64,000 nt of DNA from Flavobacterium shii (GTDB lineage Bacteria > Bacteroidota > Bacteroidia > Flavobacteriales > Flavobacteriaceae): assembly GCF_025847235.1 (NCBI RefSeq), contig NZ_JAOZEW010000002.1, positions 62,001 to 126,000 on the forward strand, written 5' to 3'. Every line of letters begins with the position of its first letter. Position 1 is the first letter of the stretch. Position numbers and translations under genes: made by a program. Of this stretch, positions 9,420 through 18,315 are shown one piece after another. The notes under the pieces were generated by a model that worked only from the letters and a program-made list of their open reading frames with translations, was not told where the DNA came from and did no database searches.

Positions 9420-10274
9420 TTATTTAACACAAAAAATCATCCTGTCATTATCGTAAATATCTTTACGCAATTCGATGTTTTTAAAGCCTAAATTCTCAAG
9501 CAATTTAACCGTTTCCTTTCCTAAATACTGATTGATTTCAAAATAAAGACTTCCGTTTTTTCTTAGATTCGTTTGTGCGAGTTCAGCTATTTTTCTGTAA
9601 AAAATAAGCGCATCATTATCCTCCACAAAAAGCGCCAAATGCGGCTCATAATCTAATACATTCTTCTTTATTTCTTCTTTTTCAAGATTCCTTACATAAG
9701 GTGGATTCGAAACAATAACATCAAACTCCTGCATTAAATCTTCGGTTTCCAGAATATTCTGAAGCAAAAAAGTAACCGAAACTCCATTAGAAATAGCATT
9801 TCTTTTGGCAGTAGCCAAAGCATTCTCCGAAACATCAATAGCATAAACCTGCGCATGAGGAAGATTTTTAGCCAGCGAAATTGCAATACATCCGCTTCCT
9901 GTACCTATATCCAGAATTTTGAGACCATTAGATTTCCCAACATTTAAATTCTCTTTAATAATCCACTCAACCAATTCTTCCGTCTCTGGTCGCGGAATCA
10001 AAACATTTGAGTTTACCTCAAAATCCAATCCGTAAAAATTCGTTTTCCCTAACAAGTATTGTATCGGAATCTCTTTTTTTAATTCAGAAACTAGGATACT
10101 CCAATCTGCAATTTCTTGTTCCGAAAAAGACAGATCCGGATTTAAAGCTAAATCTATTTGCTTAAGATTTCGTTTCACTTCTAGAATTAAATAGAAGAAA
10201 CTCTCCACTTCCAAAACATCATAAATTCCCGAAAGCTCTTGAATAAATTGCGTTCTGTATTGTTTTATTTTCAT
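9420..10274 (-). CDS. prmC: Release factor glutamine methyltransferase PrmC
   Basis: PrmC transfers a methyl group from SAM to the Gln of the GGQ motif in release factors RF1/RF2. The 284-residue protein has an N-terminal helical domain that binds the release factor (about 1-90), then a Rossmann methyltransferase fold with LDIGTGSGCIAISLA (SAM binding, about 122-136). The catalytic substrate-Gln-binding motif is SNPPYV. The sequence VLIPRPETEELVEW precedes the SAM motif, as in HemK/PrmC. It is the last gene of a minus-strand group with 10305-11114 and 11119-11604. Confidence 0.95.
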   Translation of the reverse strand: MKIKQYRTQFIQELSGIYDVLEVESFFYLILEVKRNLKQIDLALNPDLSFSEQEIADWSILVSELKKEIPIQYLLGKTNFYGLDFEVNSNVLIPRPETEELVEWIIKENLNVGKSNGLKILDIGTGSGCIAISLAKNLPHAQVYAIDVSENALATAKRNAISNGVSVTFLLQNILETEDLMQEFDVIVSNPPYVRNLEKEEIKKNVLDYEPHLALFVEDNDALIFYRKIAELAQTNLRKNGSLYFEINQYLGKETVKLLENLGFKNIELRKDIYDNDRMIFCVK

Positions 10275-10304
10275 TTTATACTTATTGTTTAAAAACAGGC
10301 TTAA

Positions 10305-11114
10305 TTAGCAATCAAATCCTACTGCAATTTCAGAAACCTTTTCCATCGCCTCACCGCTTTTAGCTTTAGACGAAAGAAATAAAATCACTCGCTCCTCTTC
10401 ATAATTTCTGTTTGCACTAAAAATAAAATCTAATTTCCCATCGTTATCAATATCTCCTGCAAAAAGCAACTCTACAAAAGTATCGTTAAACGATTGCTCC
10501 GCTAAAAGTAATTTTTCAGTAGTATTTCCCGTAGTTAGATAAAGCTTATAATTTTCAACCTTCTTAAAAACTTCTTCTGTATTATTATCCGTAGAAACCA
10601 TTTCAGAAGAAAGAACTTTACCTTCGGCACGCAAAATATAATTAACATTATTAAATACAAAAGTCACTTTTTCATCAGGCCAAACTTTATCTTCTTCAAT
10701 TTTTAAAGATTTTATTTTCCCTAATTTCAAACTAGGATAATCCATAAAAATAATAGTCTTATTTTTAGAAACAATTGATTTTAATGAATCTCCTGTACAC
10801 TCATCGAATCCTTTTTCAATTTTAAAACTTGCTTTTCCCAAATAATATTCGCCGTTTTGTTCGTATAAATCAATCCACTTTTTATTTAAAGAAGTAGCAG
10901 AATTTTTACCTTCAGAGCTTCGATAGCTTCGTGGTAACAAAATATCAAAGTCATTTTTAAAATCTCCATTCGAAACAACCTTGTCCTGTCGAAGAGAATC
11001 TTTAATAACCGATTTCTCAACAACTTCGATAGCCTTTTCACCTTTTACTTCTTTAGAATCTTTACAAGAAACCAAAACAGAAAGTAAAAAAATCCCTGTA
11101 ATTAAATTTTTCAT
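10305..11114 (-). CDS. Predicted lipoprotein of unknown function
   Basis: The 269-residue protein has a lipoprotein signal: MKNLITGIFLLSVLVSCKDS, with the lipobox Cys at position 17. The mature part is mixed alpha/beta with no motif that I can name. Near the C-terminus, AGDIDNDGKLDFIFSA looks like an FG-GAP or EF-hand-like Asp-rich calcium loop (DIDNDGKLD). This would fit a surface or periplasmic protein but gives no function. The gene starts only 4 bases after the GNAT gene (11119-11604) and is probably co-transcribed with it and prmC. Confidence 0.75.
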   Translation of the reverse strand: MKNLITGIFLLSVLVSCKDSKEVKGEKAIEVVEKSVIKDSLRQDKVVSNGDFKNDFDILLPRSYRSSEGKNSATSLNKKWIDLYEQNGEYYLGKASFKIEKGFDECTGDSLKSIVSKNKTIIFMDYPSLKLGKIKSLKIEEDKVWPDEKVTFVFNNVNYILRAEGKVLSSEMVSTDNNTEEVFKKVENYKLYLTTGNTTEKLLLAEQSFNDTFVELLFAGDIDNDGKLDFIFSANRNYEEERVILFLSSKAKSGEAMEKVSEIAVGFDC

Positions 11115-11118
11115 AAGC

Positions 11119-11604
11119 TTATAGATTTTTCAACATCCACACCGGACACGAAGTATGACCTGTGCTTCCCATTGGAGCATCAAGATATTCAAAACCTGAT
11201 TTTTTATATAATTTTTGAGCCGCATGCATAAAAGGCATCGTTTCGATATAACATTTTTCAAAACCAAAATCCTTGGCACTTTGCAAACATTCCTCCATCA
11301 TTTTACTTCCTATGCCCAGTCCACGAGTTTCCGGCAAAAAGTACATCTTTTGTAATTCACAAATTATTGGTGCTTCATTCTCCAAGGGAGCAACTCCTGC
11401 ACAACCTACAATTTTACCATCGTTTTCAACCACATAATAAACCGATTTAGACTTATTATATTCTTCAAACATTAAATCCAAATAAGGATCTTCATATGCC
11501 GTTCCTACCTTCGGGATATTCAACTCATCAAAAACAGCTCTTATTAATCGTGCTACAGCCTGATTGTCTTCTTTTATTATTTTTCTAATAATCCAATTTT
11601 CCAT
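11119..11604 (-). CDS. GNAT family N-acetyltransferase
   Basis: The 161-residue protein is a single GNAT domain. The acetyl-CoA pyrophosphate loop is MYFLPETRGLGIGSKMMEEC (Q/RxxGxG/A as RGLGIG), and the following strand carries YIETMPFMHAAQKLYKKSGF, the usual motif B. The substrate is unknown. It heads a three-gene minus-strand group (GNAT, lipoprotein, prmC). Confidence 0.88.
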   Translation of the reverse strand: MENWIIRKIIKEDNQAVARLIRAVFDELNIPKVGTAYEDPYLDLMFEEYNKSKSVYYVVENDGKIVGCAGVAPLENEAPIICELQKMYFLPETRGLGIGSKMMEECLQSAKDFGFEKCYIETMPFMHAAQKLYKKSGFEYLDAPMGSTGHTSCPVWMLKNL

Positions 11605-11699
11605 TCCTTCTTATTCTGTCTTGTTAAAAGTACAAAAGTAAATATACTTTATTGTAATTTTAGATAGATTCAAAACTAAATCATAAACTCAAAAATAAC

Positions 11700-11707
11700 T
11701 ACTTTTG
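11700..11707 (+). promoter_or_regulatory. Bacteroidota -7 promoter element before ribD
   Basis: TACTTTTG matches the TAnnTTTG element used by the Bacteroidota housekeeping sigma factor. The ribD start codon begins only five bases after it, which would leave practically no 5' leader. A matching -33 TTTG is not obvious. Confidence 0.5.
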
Positions 11708-11711
11708 CATT

Positions 11712-12767
11712 GTGAATATACATGAAAAATACATAAAACGCTGCATTCAGCTTGCCAAAAATGGTTTAGGAACTACATATCCAAACCCAATGGTTGGCAG
11801 CGTAATTGTTTATAATAACGTCATTATAGGAGAAGGCTGGCACAAAAAAGCAGGTGAACCTCATGCCGAAGTAAATGCTGTAAATTCGGTAAAAGATAAA
11901 TCATTACTCAAAAAAGCAACTATTTATGTGAGTTTAGAACCTTGCAGTCATTTTGGAAAAACGCCGCCTTGTTGTGATTTGATTATTGCAAACGAAATTC
12001 CGAATGTTGTCGTTGGAACCGTTGATCCAAACGAAAAAGTTGCTGGAAGAGGAATTAAAAAACTCCTCGAAGCCGGAAAAAATGTAACCGTTGGAATTCT
12101 GGAAGAGGAATGCAATGAACTAAACAAACGTTTTTTTACTTTCCATCAACAAAAAAGACCTTATATAATCTTAAAATGGGCCGAAAGTAAAGATGGATTT
12201 ATATCTCCCGAAAAAAATACTGACATCATTTTAAAAAGAGAACCCATCTGGATTACCAATTTATATTCGAGACAATTGGTACACAAATGGCGAAGTGAAG
12301 AACAAGCTATTTTGGTAGGGACCCAAACAGTTATTGATGATAACCCAAAACTCAATACACGCGATTGGGCAGGAAAAAACCCTGTTCGCATAGTTTTAGA
12401 TCAGAACAATCGCATTCCAAAAGACAGTCATATTTTTAATAATGATGTTAAAACTATTGTATTTACAAAATCCAAAATTGTCATTGAAAAAGAAAACCTT
12501 ATCTTTGAAGTAATTGATTTTAAACAAAATATAATTCAACAAATACTTTCTGTTTTATATCAACACCAAATTCAGTCGATTATTATCGAAGGTGGATTAC
12601 AAACTTTACAAACCTTTATCAATACCAATCTTTGGGATGAAGGGCGCTTTTTTATCGGAAACACATATTTTACCACAGGCACTAAAGCTCCTATAATTAC
12701 TGGTAAAAAATTAAAAAAAATAAACATTGGCAACGACGAATTAATACAAGTTAGAAACCATGATTGA
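11712..12767 (+). CDS. ribD: Riboflavin biosynthesis deaminase/reductase RibD
   Basis: The bifunctional enzyme performs two steps of riboflavin synthesis: deamination and then side-chain reduction of the pyrimidine made from GTP. The N-terminal deaminase domain (about 1-145) shows the zinc site HAEVNAV and PCSHFGKTPPC. The C-terminal reductase domain (about 146-351) begins at RPYIILKWAESKDGFI and includes LVGTQTVIDDNPKLNTRDW. The start is GTG at 11712, since no in-frame ATG lies nearby upstream of MNIHEKYIKRCIQLA. Its last 8 bases overlap the HAD gene (12760), so ribD, the HAD protein and the IMPACT protein form an operon. Confidence 0.95.
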   Translation: MNIHEKYIKRCIQLAKNGLGTTYPNPMVGSVIVYNNVIIGEGWHKKAGEPHAEVNAVNSVKDKSLLKKATIYVSLEPCSHFGKTPPCCDLIIANEIPNVVVGTVDPNEKVAGRGIKKLLEAGKNVTVGILEEECNELNKRFFTFHQQKRPYIILKWAESKDGFISPEKNTDIILKREPIWITNLYSRQLVHKWRSEEQAILVGTQTVIDDNPKLNTRDWAGKNPVRIVLDQNNRIPKDSHIFNNDVKTIVFTKSKIVIEKENLIFEVIDFKQNIIQQILSVLYQHQIQSIIIEGGLQTLQTFINTNLWDEGRFFIGNTYFTTGTKAPIITGKKLKKINIGNDELIQVRNHD

Positions 12768-13362
12768 CACTATTATTTTTGATTTTGGAGATATATTTAT
12801 CAACCTCGATAAACAAGCTACCATTGATGGACTAAAAAAACTTGGCCTATCAGATTGGAACTCTAATTTAGAACAGCTGAATATTAAGTTCGAAACAGGC
12901 AACATTACGCCCGAAGAATTTATATCCGGATTCCAAAAAGAAATTCCGAATGCTTCCACAAAACAAATCCTGAATGCATGGAATGCAGTTTTGTTAGACT
13001 TTCCTTTATACCGATTGGAATTTTTACAAATGCTATCCGAGAAATACAGGCTGTTTTTGTTAAGCAATACTGATTCTATCCATATCAAGACATTCGAACA
13101 TAAAACTGGAGTTTCTTTTTACAGTGATTTCTATCAATGCTTTGAAAAAGTTTATTTTTCCTTCGAAATCGGAATGAGAAAACCAAATCTCGAAGCCTTT
13201 AATTACATTATCAATAAACACGACTTATCACCAAAACGAACTTTGTTCATTGATGACAAAATCGAAAACACTAATGCCGCAGCCGAATTAGGTCTTCAAG
13301 TATGGAACTTGCAAGTAGGTAAAGAAGACGTCGTGGATTTATTCGACAAAAAAATAATTTAA
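12760..13362 (+). CDS. HAD-superfamily hydrolase
   Basis: The 200-residue protein is a YihX-like haloacid dehalogenase fold phosphatase. Motif I is IIFDFGDIFINLD (nucleophile Asp in DFG), motif II is LLSNTD, motif III Lys lies in GMRKPNLEAF, and motif IV is LFIDDKIENTNAA. An alpha-helical cap lies between motifs I and II. It starts inside the end of ribD (8-base overlap), a strong sign of translational coupling. It may dephosphorylate a riboflavin pathway intermediate, because the phosphatase of that pathway is commonly a HAD protein. This is inference from context only. Confidence 0.9.
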   Translation: MIDTIIFDFGDIFINLDKQATIDGLKKLGLSDWNSNLEQLNIKFETGNITPEEFISGFQKEIPNASTKQILNAWNAVLLDFPLYRLEFLQMLSEKYRLFLLSNTDSIHIKTFEHKTGVSFYSDFYQCFEKVYFSFEIGMRKPNLEAFNYIINKHDLSPKRTLFIDDKIENTNAAAELGLQVWNLQVGKEDVVDLFDKKII

Positions 13363-13371
13363 AAAACAATC

Positions 13372-14004
13372 TTGGAATTTAAAGATACGTACCAAACTAT
13401 AGCATTTCCTTCAGAAGAAGTATTGTATAAAGAAAAGAGTAGTAAATTTTTCGGCTATGCTTACCCAATTACTTCCGAAGAAGAAGTTAAACCAATAATT
13501 GAAACCCTAAAAAAACAACATCCTAGTGCCGTACATTATTGTTATGCCTATCAATTGGGTATTGAACCATCAATAAGCTACCGAGCCAATGATGATGGCG
13601 AACCAAGCAACACAGCTGGCATGCCTATTTATGGTCAAATACAATCTTTTGGCGTAACAAACGTTCTTTTAGTTATAGTTCGTATATATGGCGGAATTAA
13701 ACTAGGCGTTGGAGGACTAATCTCTGCTTACAGAACTACTGCTCAAATGGCATTGGAAGCTTGCGAAATTATTGAAAAAACGATTGATGTGCAGTTTTTA
13801 ATCTCTTTTGATTACAAAAACATGAATAAAGTAATGCGAGTAATCAAAGAAAAAAGATTGGAGATTGTCTCACAAGAAATGGAAATCAATGAAGATTCCG
13901 GGCTCCCAATTGGCAAAATTACGGTCCAAATACGCAAAAAAAATGCCGAAATGATATTCGACATTTTTGATTCAATGTTTGAAATAGAAATAAAATCATG
14001 CTAA
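13372..14004 (+). CDS. IMPACT/YigZ family protein
   Basis: The 210-residue protein has the UPF0029 N-terminal domain with KSSKFFGYAYPITSEEEV, HPSAVHYCYAYQLG, and the signature DDGEPSNTAGMPIYGQI, then NVLLVIVRIYGGIKLGVGGL. The C-terminal half (about 135-210) is the ferredoxin-like domain found in YigZ. The family binds nucleic acid or ribosomal targets, but its bacterial role is not settled. The start is TTG at 13372, nine bases after the HAD gene stop. An in-frame ATG would cut into the conserved N-terminus. Confidence 0.9.
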   Translation: MEFKDTYQTIAFPSEEVLYKEKSSKFFGYAYPITSEEEVKPIIETLKKQHPSAVHYCYAYQLGIEPSISYRANDDGEPSNTAGMPIYGQIQSFGVTNVLLVIVRIYGGIKLGVGGLISAYRTTAQMALEACEIIEKTIDVQFLISFDYKNMNKVMRVIKEKRLEIVSQEMEINEDSGLPIGKITVQIRKKNAEMIFDIFDSMFEIEIKSC

Positions 14005-14034
14005 AATCACTTTCATTTAAGGTGAATTTTAGCA
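13999..14034. terminator. Bidirectional terminator between convergent genes
   Basis: The arms tgctaaaatcac (13999-14010) and gtgaattttagca (14022-14034) pair with one bulged base. The element straddles the stop of the IMPACT gene and sits just before the 3' end of the opposing thioesterase gene. Confidence 0.6.
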
Positions 14035-14035
14035 A

Positions 14036-14440
14036 TTATTCAATCTTTTTAAGAAGTTCCAAAATATAGTCTGGAGGAGCCATTGGACGACCCGTTTTTA
14101 AGGACACAAAAACCAAAATAAAGACAGCAGTTGTTAATAACTCATTTGCTTCGTTATAAATTGCGCAATCAAATTCTATCTTAACAGACGACTGACTTTT
14201 AAATGTCGTATGCACTGTTAATAACTCATCATAACGTGCCGATTTTTTATAATTAATGTTCATAGAAACGATTGGCAACCCCACCCCGCTTTCCTCCATG
14301 ATTTTATACGAAACTCCTTTGTTTCTAAGCCATTCCACACGTCCAATTTCGAAATAAGGGATATAATTCCCATGATAAACGACTCCCATTTGATCCGTTT
14401 CTGAGTAACGAACACGTACTTGAGTTTGATGATTTTTCAT
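14036..14440 (-). CDS. Acyl-CoA thioesterase (YbgC/4HBT hotdog family)
   Basis: The 134-residue hotdog-fold protein has the family sequence RVRYSETDQMGVVYHGNYIP near the N-terminus. The Asp of ETDQMGVVYHGNY is the catalytic residue in 4-hydroxybenzoyl-CoA thioesterases, and EIGRVEWLR follows. Such enzymes hydrolyse acyl-CoA thioesters. The true acyl group is unknown. It points away from dnaA, with a divergent AT-rich spacer of 185 bases between the two genes. Confidence 0.9.
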   Translation of the reverse strand: MKNHQTQVRVRYSETDQMGVVYHGNYIPYFEIGRVEWLRNKGVSYKIMEESGVGLPIVSMNINYKKSARYDELLTVHTTFKSQSSVKIEFDCAIYNEANELLTTAVFILVFVSLKTGRPMAPPDYILELLKKIE

Positions 14441-14625
14441 TATTTATTTATTAAAAAAAATTAATTTTAAAAGCCTCCCTTACAACAATATTTTAGAAAA
14501 TTACCTCCCTAAATATTTTTTTTTAACGAAATTTGTTCACATATTTGTTATCTTGAAAAATGACAAATATCTAACCTCGTTTTTATAAGGGAAATATTAT
14601 CAATACATATAATTTATTTGAATCT

Positions 14626-16053
14626 ATGACTAAAACTGCACAATCGGTATGGGAAAACTGTTTGTCTTTTATAAAAGACAACATTCAAGATCAAGCGTAC
14701 AAAACTTGGTTTGAACCAATCAAATCAGTTGAGCTCACCGACAACGCGTTATATATTCAAGTTCCAAGTAAATTTTTCTACGAATGGCTGGAAGAACACT
14801 ACGTTAAATTACTTAAAGTAGCCCTTACCAAAGAACTCGGAAAAAATGCAAAGTTACTCTATAAAATCAAAATGGAAAACACTTATGGTAACAAACAACC
14901 GTTTACGGAACAATTGCCAAGTGCCAATAGAGGACCAATGAAACCCCAAGATGTTGATGCTCCGTTTAAAAACTTAAATCCTGAATTAAAAAATCCTTTT
15001 GTAATTCCTGGAATCCGTAATTTAAAAATAGAGTCTCAATTAAATGCAAACTATAGTTTTGATAATTTCCTTGAAGGAGATTCTAACCGTTTAGCTCGTT
15101 CTGCAGGTATGGCTGTTGCCAATAAACCTGGAGGAACATCATTTAATCCATTATTGATTTTTGGTGGAGTTGGATTAGGAAAAACACACTTAGCTCATGC
15201 AATTGGTGTTGAAGTAAAAGACAAATACCCAGAAAAAACGGTTTTATATATTTCTGCCGAAATTTTCACCCAACAATATATCGACTCCGTAAAAAAGAAC
15301 AATCGTAATGATTTCATTCACTTTTATCAGTTAATCGATGTTTTAATTATTGACGATGTTCAGTTTTTATCTGGAAAATCAGGTACACAAGACGTTTTCT
15401 TCCATATCTTTAATTACTTACATCAAAATGGAAAACAGGTAATCTTGACTTCAGACAAAGCACCTGTTGACATGCAAGACATTGAACAACGTTTATTGTC
15501 TCGTTTTAAATGGGGATTATCTGCAGAGTTACATCAGCCAGATTACGAAACTAGAATTTCTATCTTAAAAAATATCTTATATCGTGATGGTGTTGAAATA
15601 CCTGAAGATATAATCGAATACGTAGCACGCAACATTAAATCTAATGTACGTGAACTTGAAGGAGCGATTATTTCATTAATTGCACAATCTTCTTTCAACA
15701 AAAAAGAAGTAACGATTGAATTGGCTAAAAGTGTAGTCGAAAAATTCGTTAAAAATGTAAAAAGAGAAATTTCTATAGATTACATCCAAAAAATTGTCTC
15801 CGATTATTTCCAGTTGGATATTGAAACACTTCAATCCAAAACTAGAAAAAGACACGTCGTTCAGGCAAGACAATTGGCTATGTTCTTCGCTAAGAAATTT
15901 ACCAAAGCATCTTTGGCAAACATTGGCTCACAAATCGGTGATCGCGATCACGCAACCGTATTACATGCTTGTAAAACAGTCGACAACTTAGTCTCTACAG
16001 ACAAACAATTCAAAAAATTTGTCGAAGACATCAATAAAAAATTAACGCTATAA
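14626..16053 (+). CDS. dnaA: Chromosomal replication initiator DnaA
   Basis: The 475-residue initiator binds DnaA boxes at oriC and opens the DNA. Domain I (about 1-90) starts with SVWENCLSFIKDNI, and a linker domain II follows. The AAA+ domain III has Walker A FGGVGLGKTHLAHA and Walker B VLIIDDVQFLSGK, with sensor RLLSRFKWGL. Domain IV binds DNA and carries the signature IGDRDHATVLHACKTV. Length and motifs are normal. The next two genes follow at short spacing. Confidence 0.97.
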   Translation: MTKTAQSVWENCLSFIKDNIQDQAYKTWFEPIKSVELTDNALYIQVPSKFFYEWLEEHYVKLLKVALTKELGKNAKLLYKIKMENTYGNKQPFTEQLPSANRGPMKPQDVDAPFKNLNPELKNPFVIPGIRNLKIESQLNANYSFDNFLEGDSNRLARSAGMAVANKPGGTSFNPLLIFGGVGLGKTHLAHAIGVEVKDKYPEKTVLYISAEIFTQQYIDSVKKNNRNDFIHFYQLIDVLIIDDVQFLSGKSGTQDVFFHIFNYLHQNGKQVILTSDKAPVDMQDIEQRLLSRFKWGLSAELHQPDYETRISILKNILYRDGVEIPEDIIEYVARNIKSNVRELEGAIISLIAQSSFNKKEVTIELAKSVVEKFVKNVKREISIDYIQKIVSDYFQLDIETLQSKTRKRHVVQARQLAMFFAKKFTKASLANIGSQIGDRDHATVLHACKTVDNLVSTDKQFKKFVEDINKKLTL

Positions 16054-16060
16054 ACGCACC

Positions 16061-16534
16061 ATGCCCGTAAAAATATTAATGGTCTGCTTGGGTAATATTT
16101 GCAGATCACCATTGGCCGAAGGAATATTAGCTTCAAAATTACCAAAAGACATTTTTTTTGTCGATTCAGCCGGAATGGGCTCTTGGTATGTTGGTCGTAA
16201 TCCTGACGAACGTTCTATTGCTGTAGCAAAAAAAAATGGTTTAGATATCTCAAATCAAAAAGGAAGACAATTCAATACATCCGATTTTGATACTTTCGAT
16301 TATATCTACGTCATGGATAGTTCTAATTATGATGACGTTATTGCATTGGCAAAAAACCAAGAACAAAAAGACAAAGTTCAACTTATACTGAACGAATTAT
16401 TCCCTTCTGAAAATGTCGATGTTCCCGATCCATATTACGGCTTACCAAATGGCTTTAACTCCGTTTACGAAATGCTGGATGAAGTTTCTGAAGTAATTGC
16501 CCAAAAACTAATTACAAAACACCAACAGCATTAG
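16061..16534 (+). CDS. Low-molecular-weight protein tyrosine phosphatase
   Basis: The 157-residue enzyme carries the P-loop CLGNICRSP (nucleophile Cys9, Arg15) and the general acid Asp123 in VPDPYYG. This is the complete catalytic set of the LMW-PTP family, which also includes arsenate reductases of similar fold. There is no second redox Cys pair typical of ArsC, so phosphotyrosine phosphatase is preferred. It begins 7 bases after dnaA and is probably part of the same transcript. Confidence 0.93.
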   Translation: MPVKILMVCLGNICRSPLAEGILASKLPKDIFFVDSAGMGSWYVGRNPDERSIAVAKKNGLDISNQKGRQFNTSDFDTFDYIYVMDSSNYDDVIALAKNQEQKDKVQLILNELFPSENVDVPDPYYGLPNGFNSVYEMLDEVSEVIAQKLITKHQQH

Positions 16535-16558
16535 TCCTATAAATTTAAAATCAAACTC

Positions 16559-17284
16559 ATGAAATCAAGTGCTTTATTAGGAAAACTATATTTGATCCCA
16601 ACAACGTTAGGCGAAAGTGATCCTATGGATGTTTTACCACAAACAATAAAGAGAAGTATTGATTTTATAGATCATTATATTGTCGAAAATGAGAAAACAG
16701 CACGAAAATCCATAAAAGCAGTTTCTCCAGAAAAAAAACAATCAGATCTTATTCTTTTCACACTTAATAAACGCACCGAAAACAGCGAACATTTAGACTT
16801 CATAAAACCTTTATTAGAAGGTAAAAATGTTGGATTAATGAGCGAAGCGGGTTGTCCTGGTGTTGCCGATCCTGGTGCTGTAATTGTAAAATTGGCACAT
16901 GAAAAAGGAATCCAGGTAGTACCACTTGTAGGCCCATCTTCTATTTTATTGGCTATGATGGCTTCTGGAATGAACGGACAAAGTTTTACTTTCAATGGTT
17001 ACTTACCAATAGACAAAGACGAGAAAAAATCGGCATTAAAACATTTTGAAAAATTATCACAAGACAAAAATCAATCTCAAATTTTTATTGAAACTCCATA
17101 CAGAAACAATAAATTAGTCGAAGATATTCTGCAAATTTTAAATCCAGCAACACATCTTTGTATTGCTACAGATATTACTTTACCAACCGAATTCATAAAA
17201 ACTATGCGGGCTGCCGATTGGAAAAAACTAAAAGTTGATTTACATAATAGACCGACTATTTTTATTATACATAAAATGCAATAA
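16559..17284 (+). CDS. SAM-dependent tetrapyrrole-methylase-fold methyltransferase (RsmI-like)
   Basis: The 241-residue protein has the TP-methylase fold. It starts with GKLYLIPTTLGESDPMDVLP, carries VGLMSEAGCPGVADPGAVIV and VVPLVGPSSILLAMMASGMNGQ, and ends with RPTIFIIHKM. RsmI 2'-O-methylates C1402 of 16S rRNA. This protein lacks the longer C-terminal domain of E. coli RsmI and the N-terminal strand is atypical, so a related rRNA methylase or paralogue is also possible. Confidence 0.82.
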   Translation: MKSSALLGKLYLIPTTLGESDPMDVLPQTIKRSIDFIDHYIVENEKTARKSIKAVSPEKKQSDLILFTLNKRTENSEHLDFIKPLLEGKNVGLMSEAGCPGVADPGAVIVKLAHEKGIQVVPLVGPSSILLAMMASGMNGQSFTFNGYLPIDKDEKKSALKHFEKLSQDKNQSQIFIETPYRNNKLVEDILQILNPATHLCIATDITLPTEFIKTMRAADWKKLKVDLHNRPTIFIIHKMQ

Positions 17285-17636
17285 CAAACGTTAGTGCAAA
17301 ATCTCTATCGCTATTATTTGAATTTGTTTTTTTCAATTACTAAATATCACGCGGCACTTTCTTCTTATGTAAGAACATTGATAATTACAACATATTTTCT
17401 TCCTAAAAAGCAACATTCAAATTCCTTTAAATTAACAATACATAAAGATATTCTTAACTCTTATACATTAGTAAAAAGATTATTTTTATTGATCTAAAAA
17501 TAATTATTCAAAACACTAATTTTTAATGATTTAACTAACAACAAACATCATCAAAAAGGGGAAGAAAAAAGAAACCTTCATATATTTTAAATCATTAAAA
17601 TTAACCTAAACAATTAATATTTTAAAAATAAATATC
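17285..17636. other. 352-base spacer without a supported gene
   Basis: This stretch is AT-rich. A 67-codon frame (17294-17497) exists but has no start context, no recognisable motif and biased composition, so I do not call it. The purine-rich patch 'aaaaaggggaagaaaaaagaaa' region near 17553 lies upstream of the PepSY-like gene and could belong to its 5' leader. Confidence 0.4.
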
Positions 17637-18167
17637 ATGAAAACATTTCTTTTTTTATTATTATTTTTTAGTTTAACGACGAATTCTTTTGCTCAAGATG
17701 AAAATATTACACGTTCAAAAGAAGGCGAAATTAAAATGATCGATTTACCTGCTGTTGTAATTAAAAGCGTAGGAAAGGATTTTTCTATTTACTTACCAGA
17801 CAGAAATCCCGATGAAAATGTTAGAGCACTTCAAGAAAAGTTTATTTCTTATAATTTAGGAAAAGACTATGAAGGCTATGATGAATACTTAGTAGTCTTA
17901 GAAGACCCAAAAGGCTCCTTATCTGCAACCTATAATAAAAACGGAAAACTAACCCACGTAATTGAAAATTACGAAAATGTGCAGCTTCCCGGTAAAGTAA
18001 TTTACTCTATTTATAAAGAATATCCTGGATGGACAATTGTAAAAGATAAATTCCTTTATACACAAAAAGAAGGAGATATTGAAAAAAAAGAGTACAATCT
18101 CAAAATCAAAAAAGATAACTCTATTCTTAAAATTGTCGTAAAATCTAATGGAGAGATTATAAAATAA
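17637..18167 (+). CDS. Secreted PepSY-like domain protein
   Basis: The 176-residue protein has a clear signal peptide (MKTFLFLLLFFSLTTNSFAQ, cleavage after Ala-Gln near residue 20). The mature part resembles the PepSY_like family found in Bacteroidota: a Leu-Pro start LPGKVIYSIYKEYPGWTIV and a beta-rich tail. An N-terminal half shows a related beta pattern (VVIKSVGKDFSIYLPDRNPD). These proteins are periplasmic or secreted, and their role is unknown. The gene stands alone, with a spacer before it and a strong terminator after it. Confidence 0.78.
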   Translation: MKTFLFLLLFFSLTTNSFAQDENITRSKEGEIKMIDLPAVVIKSVGKDFSIYLPDRNPDENVRALQEKFISYNLGKDYEGYDEYLVVLEDPKGSLSATYNKNGKLTHVIENYENVQLPGKVIYSIYKEYPGWTIVKDKFLYTQKEGDIEKKEYNLKIKKDNSILKIVVKSNGEIIK

Positions 18168-18182
18168 CATAATTCAAAAAAA

Positions 18183-18236
18183 AAAGACATTAAAAAACAA
18201 CTATTGACAAATAGTCCTTTTTTAATGTCTTTTTTA
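18183..18236. terminator. Terminator after PepSY-like gene
   Basis: The arms agacattaaaaaa and ttttttaatgtct flank a loop with a small internal hairpin (actatt-gac-aaatagt). An A-run precedes and a T-run follows, so it is bidirectional in form. Confidence 0.75.
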
Positions 18237-18315
18237 TGCTTCTAAAAAACAAAAAAACACTCAATTTATTATAAAAACAAGTACTTTTATAATAACAATT
18301 TCGGCAACAAAAATT

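Noticed and set aside
14441..14625. A defined oriC with clustered DnaA boxes
   Set aside because: Only one near-match to a DnaA box was found, so I report the region as a weak candidate and not as a feature.
17294..17497. 67-codon plus-strand open frame after the RsmI-like gene
   Set aside because: No motif, no start context, amino acid composition typical of AT-rich noise, and no overlap or operon logic with the neighbours.
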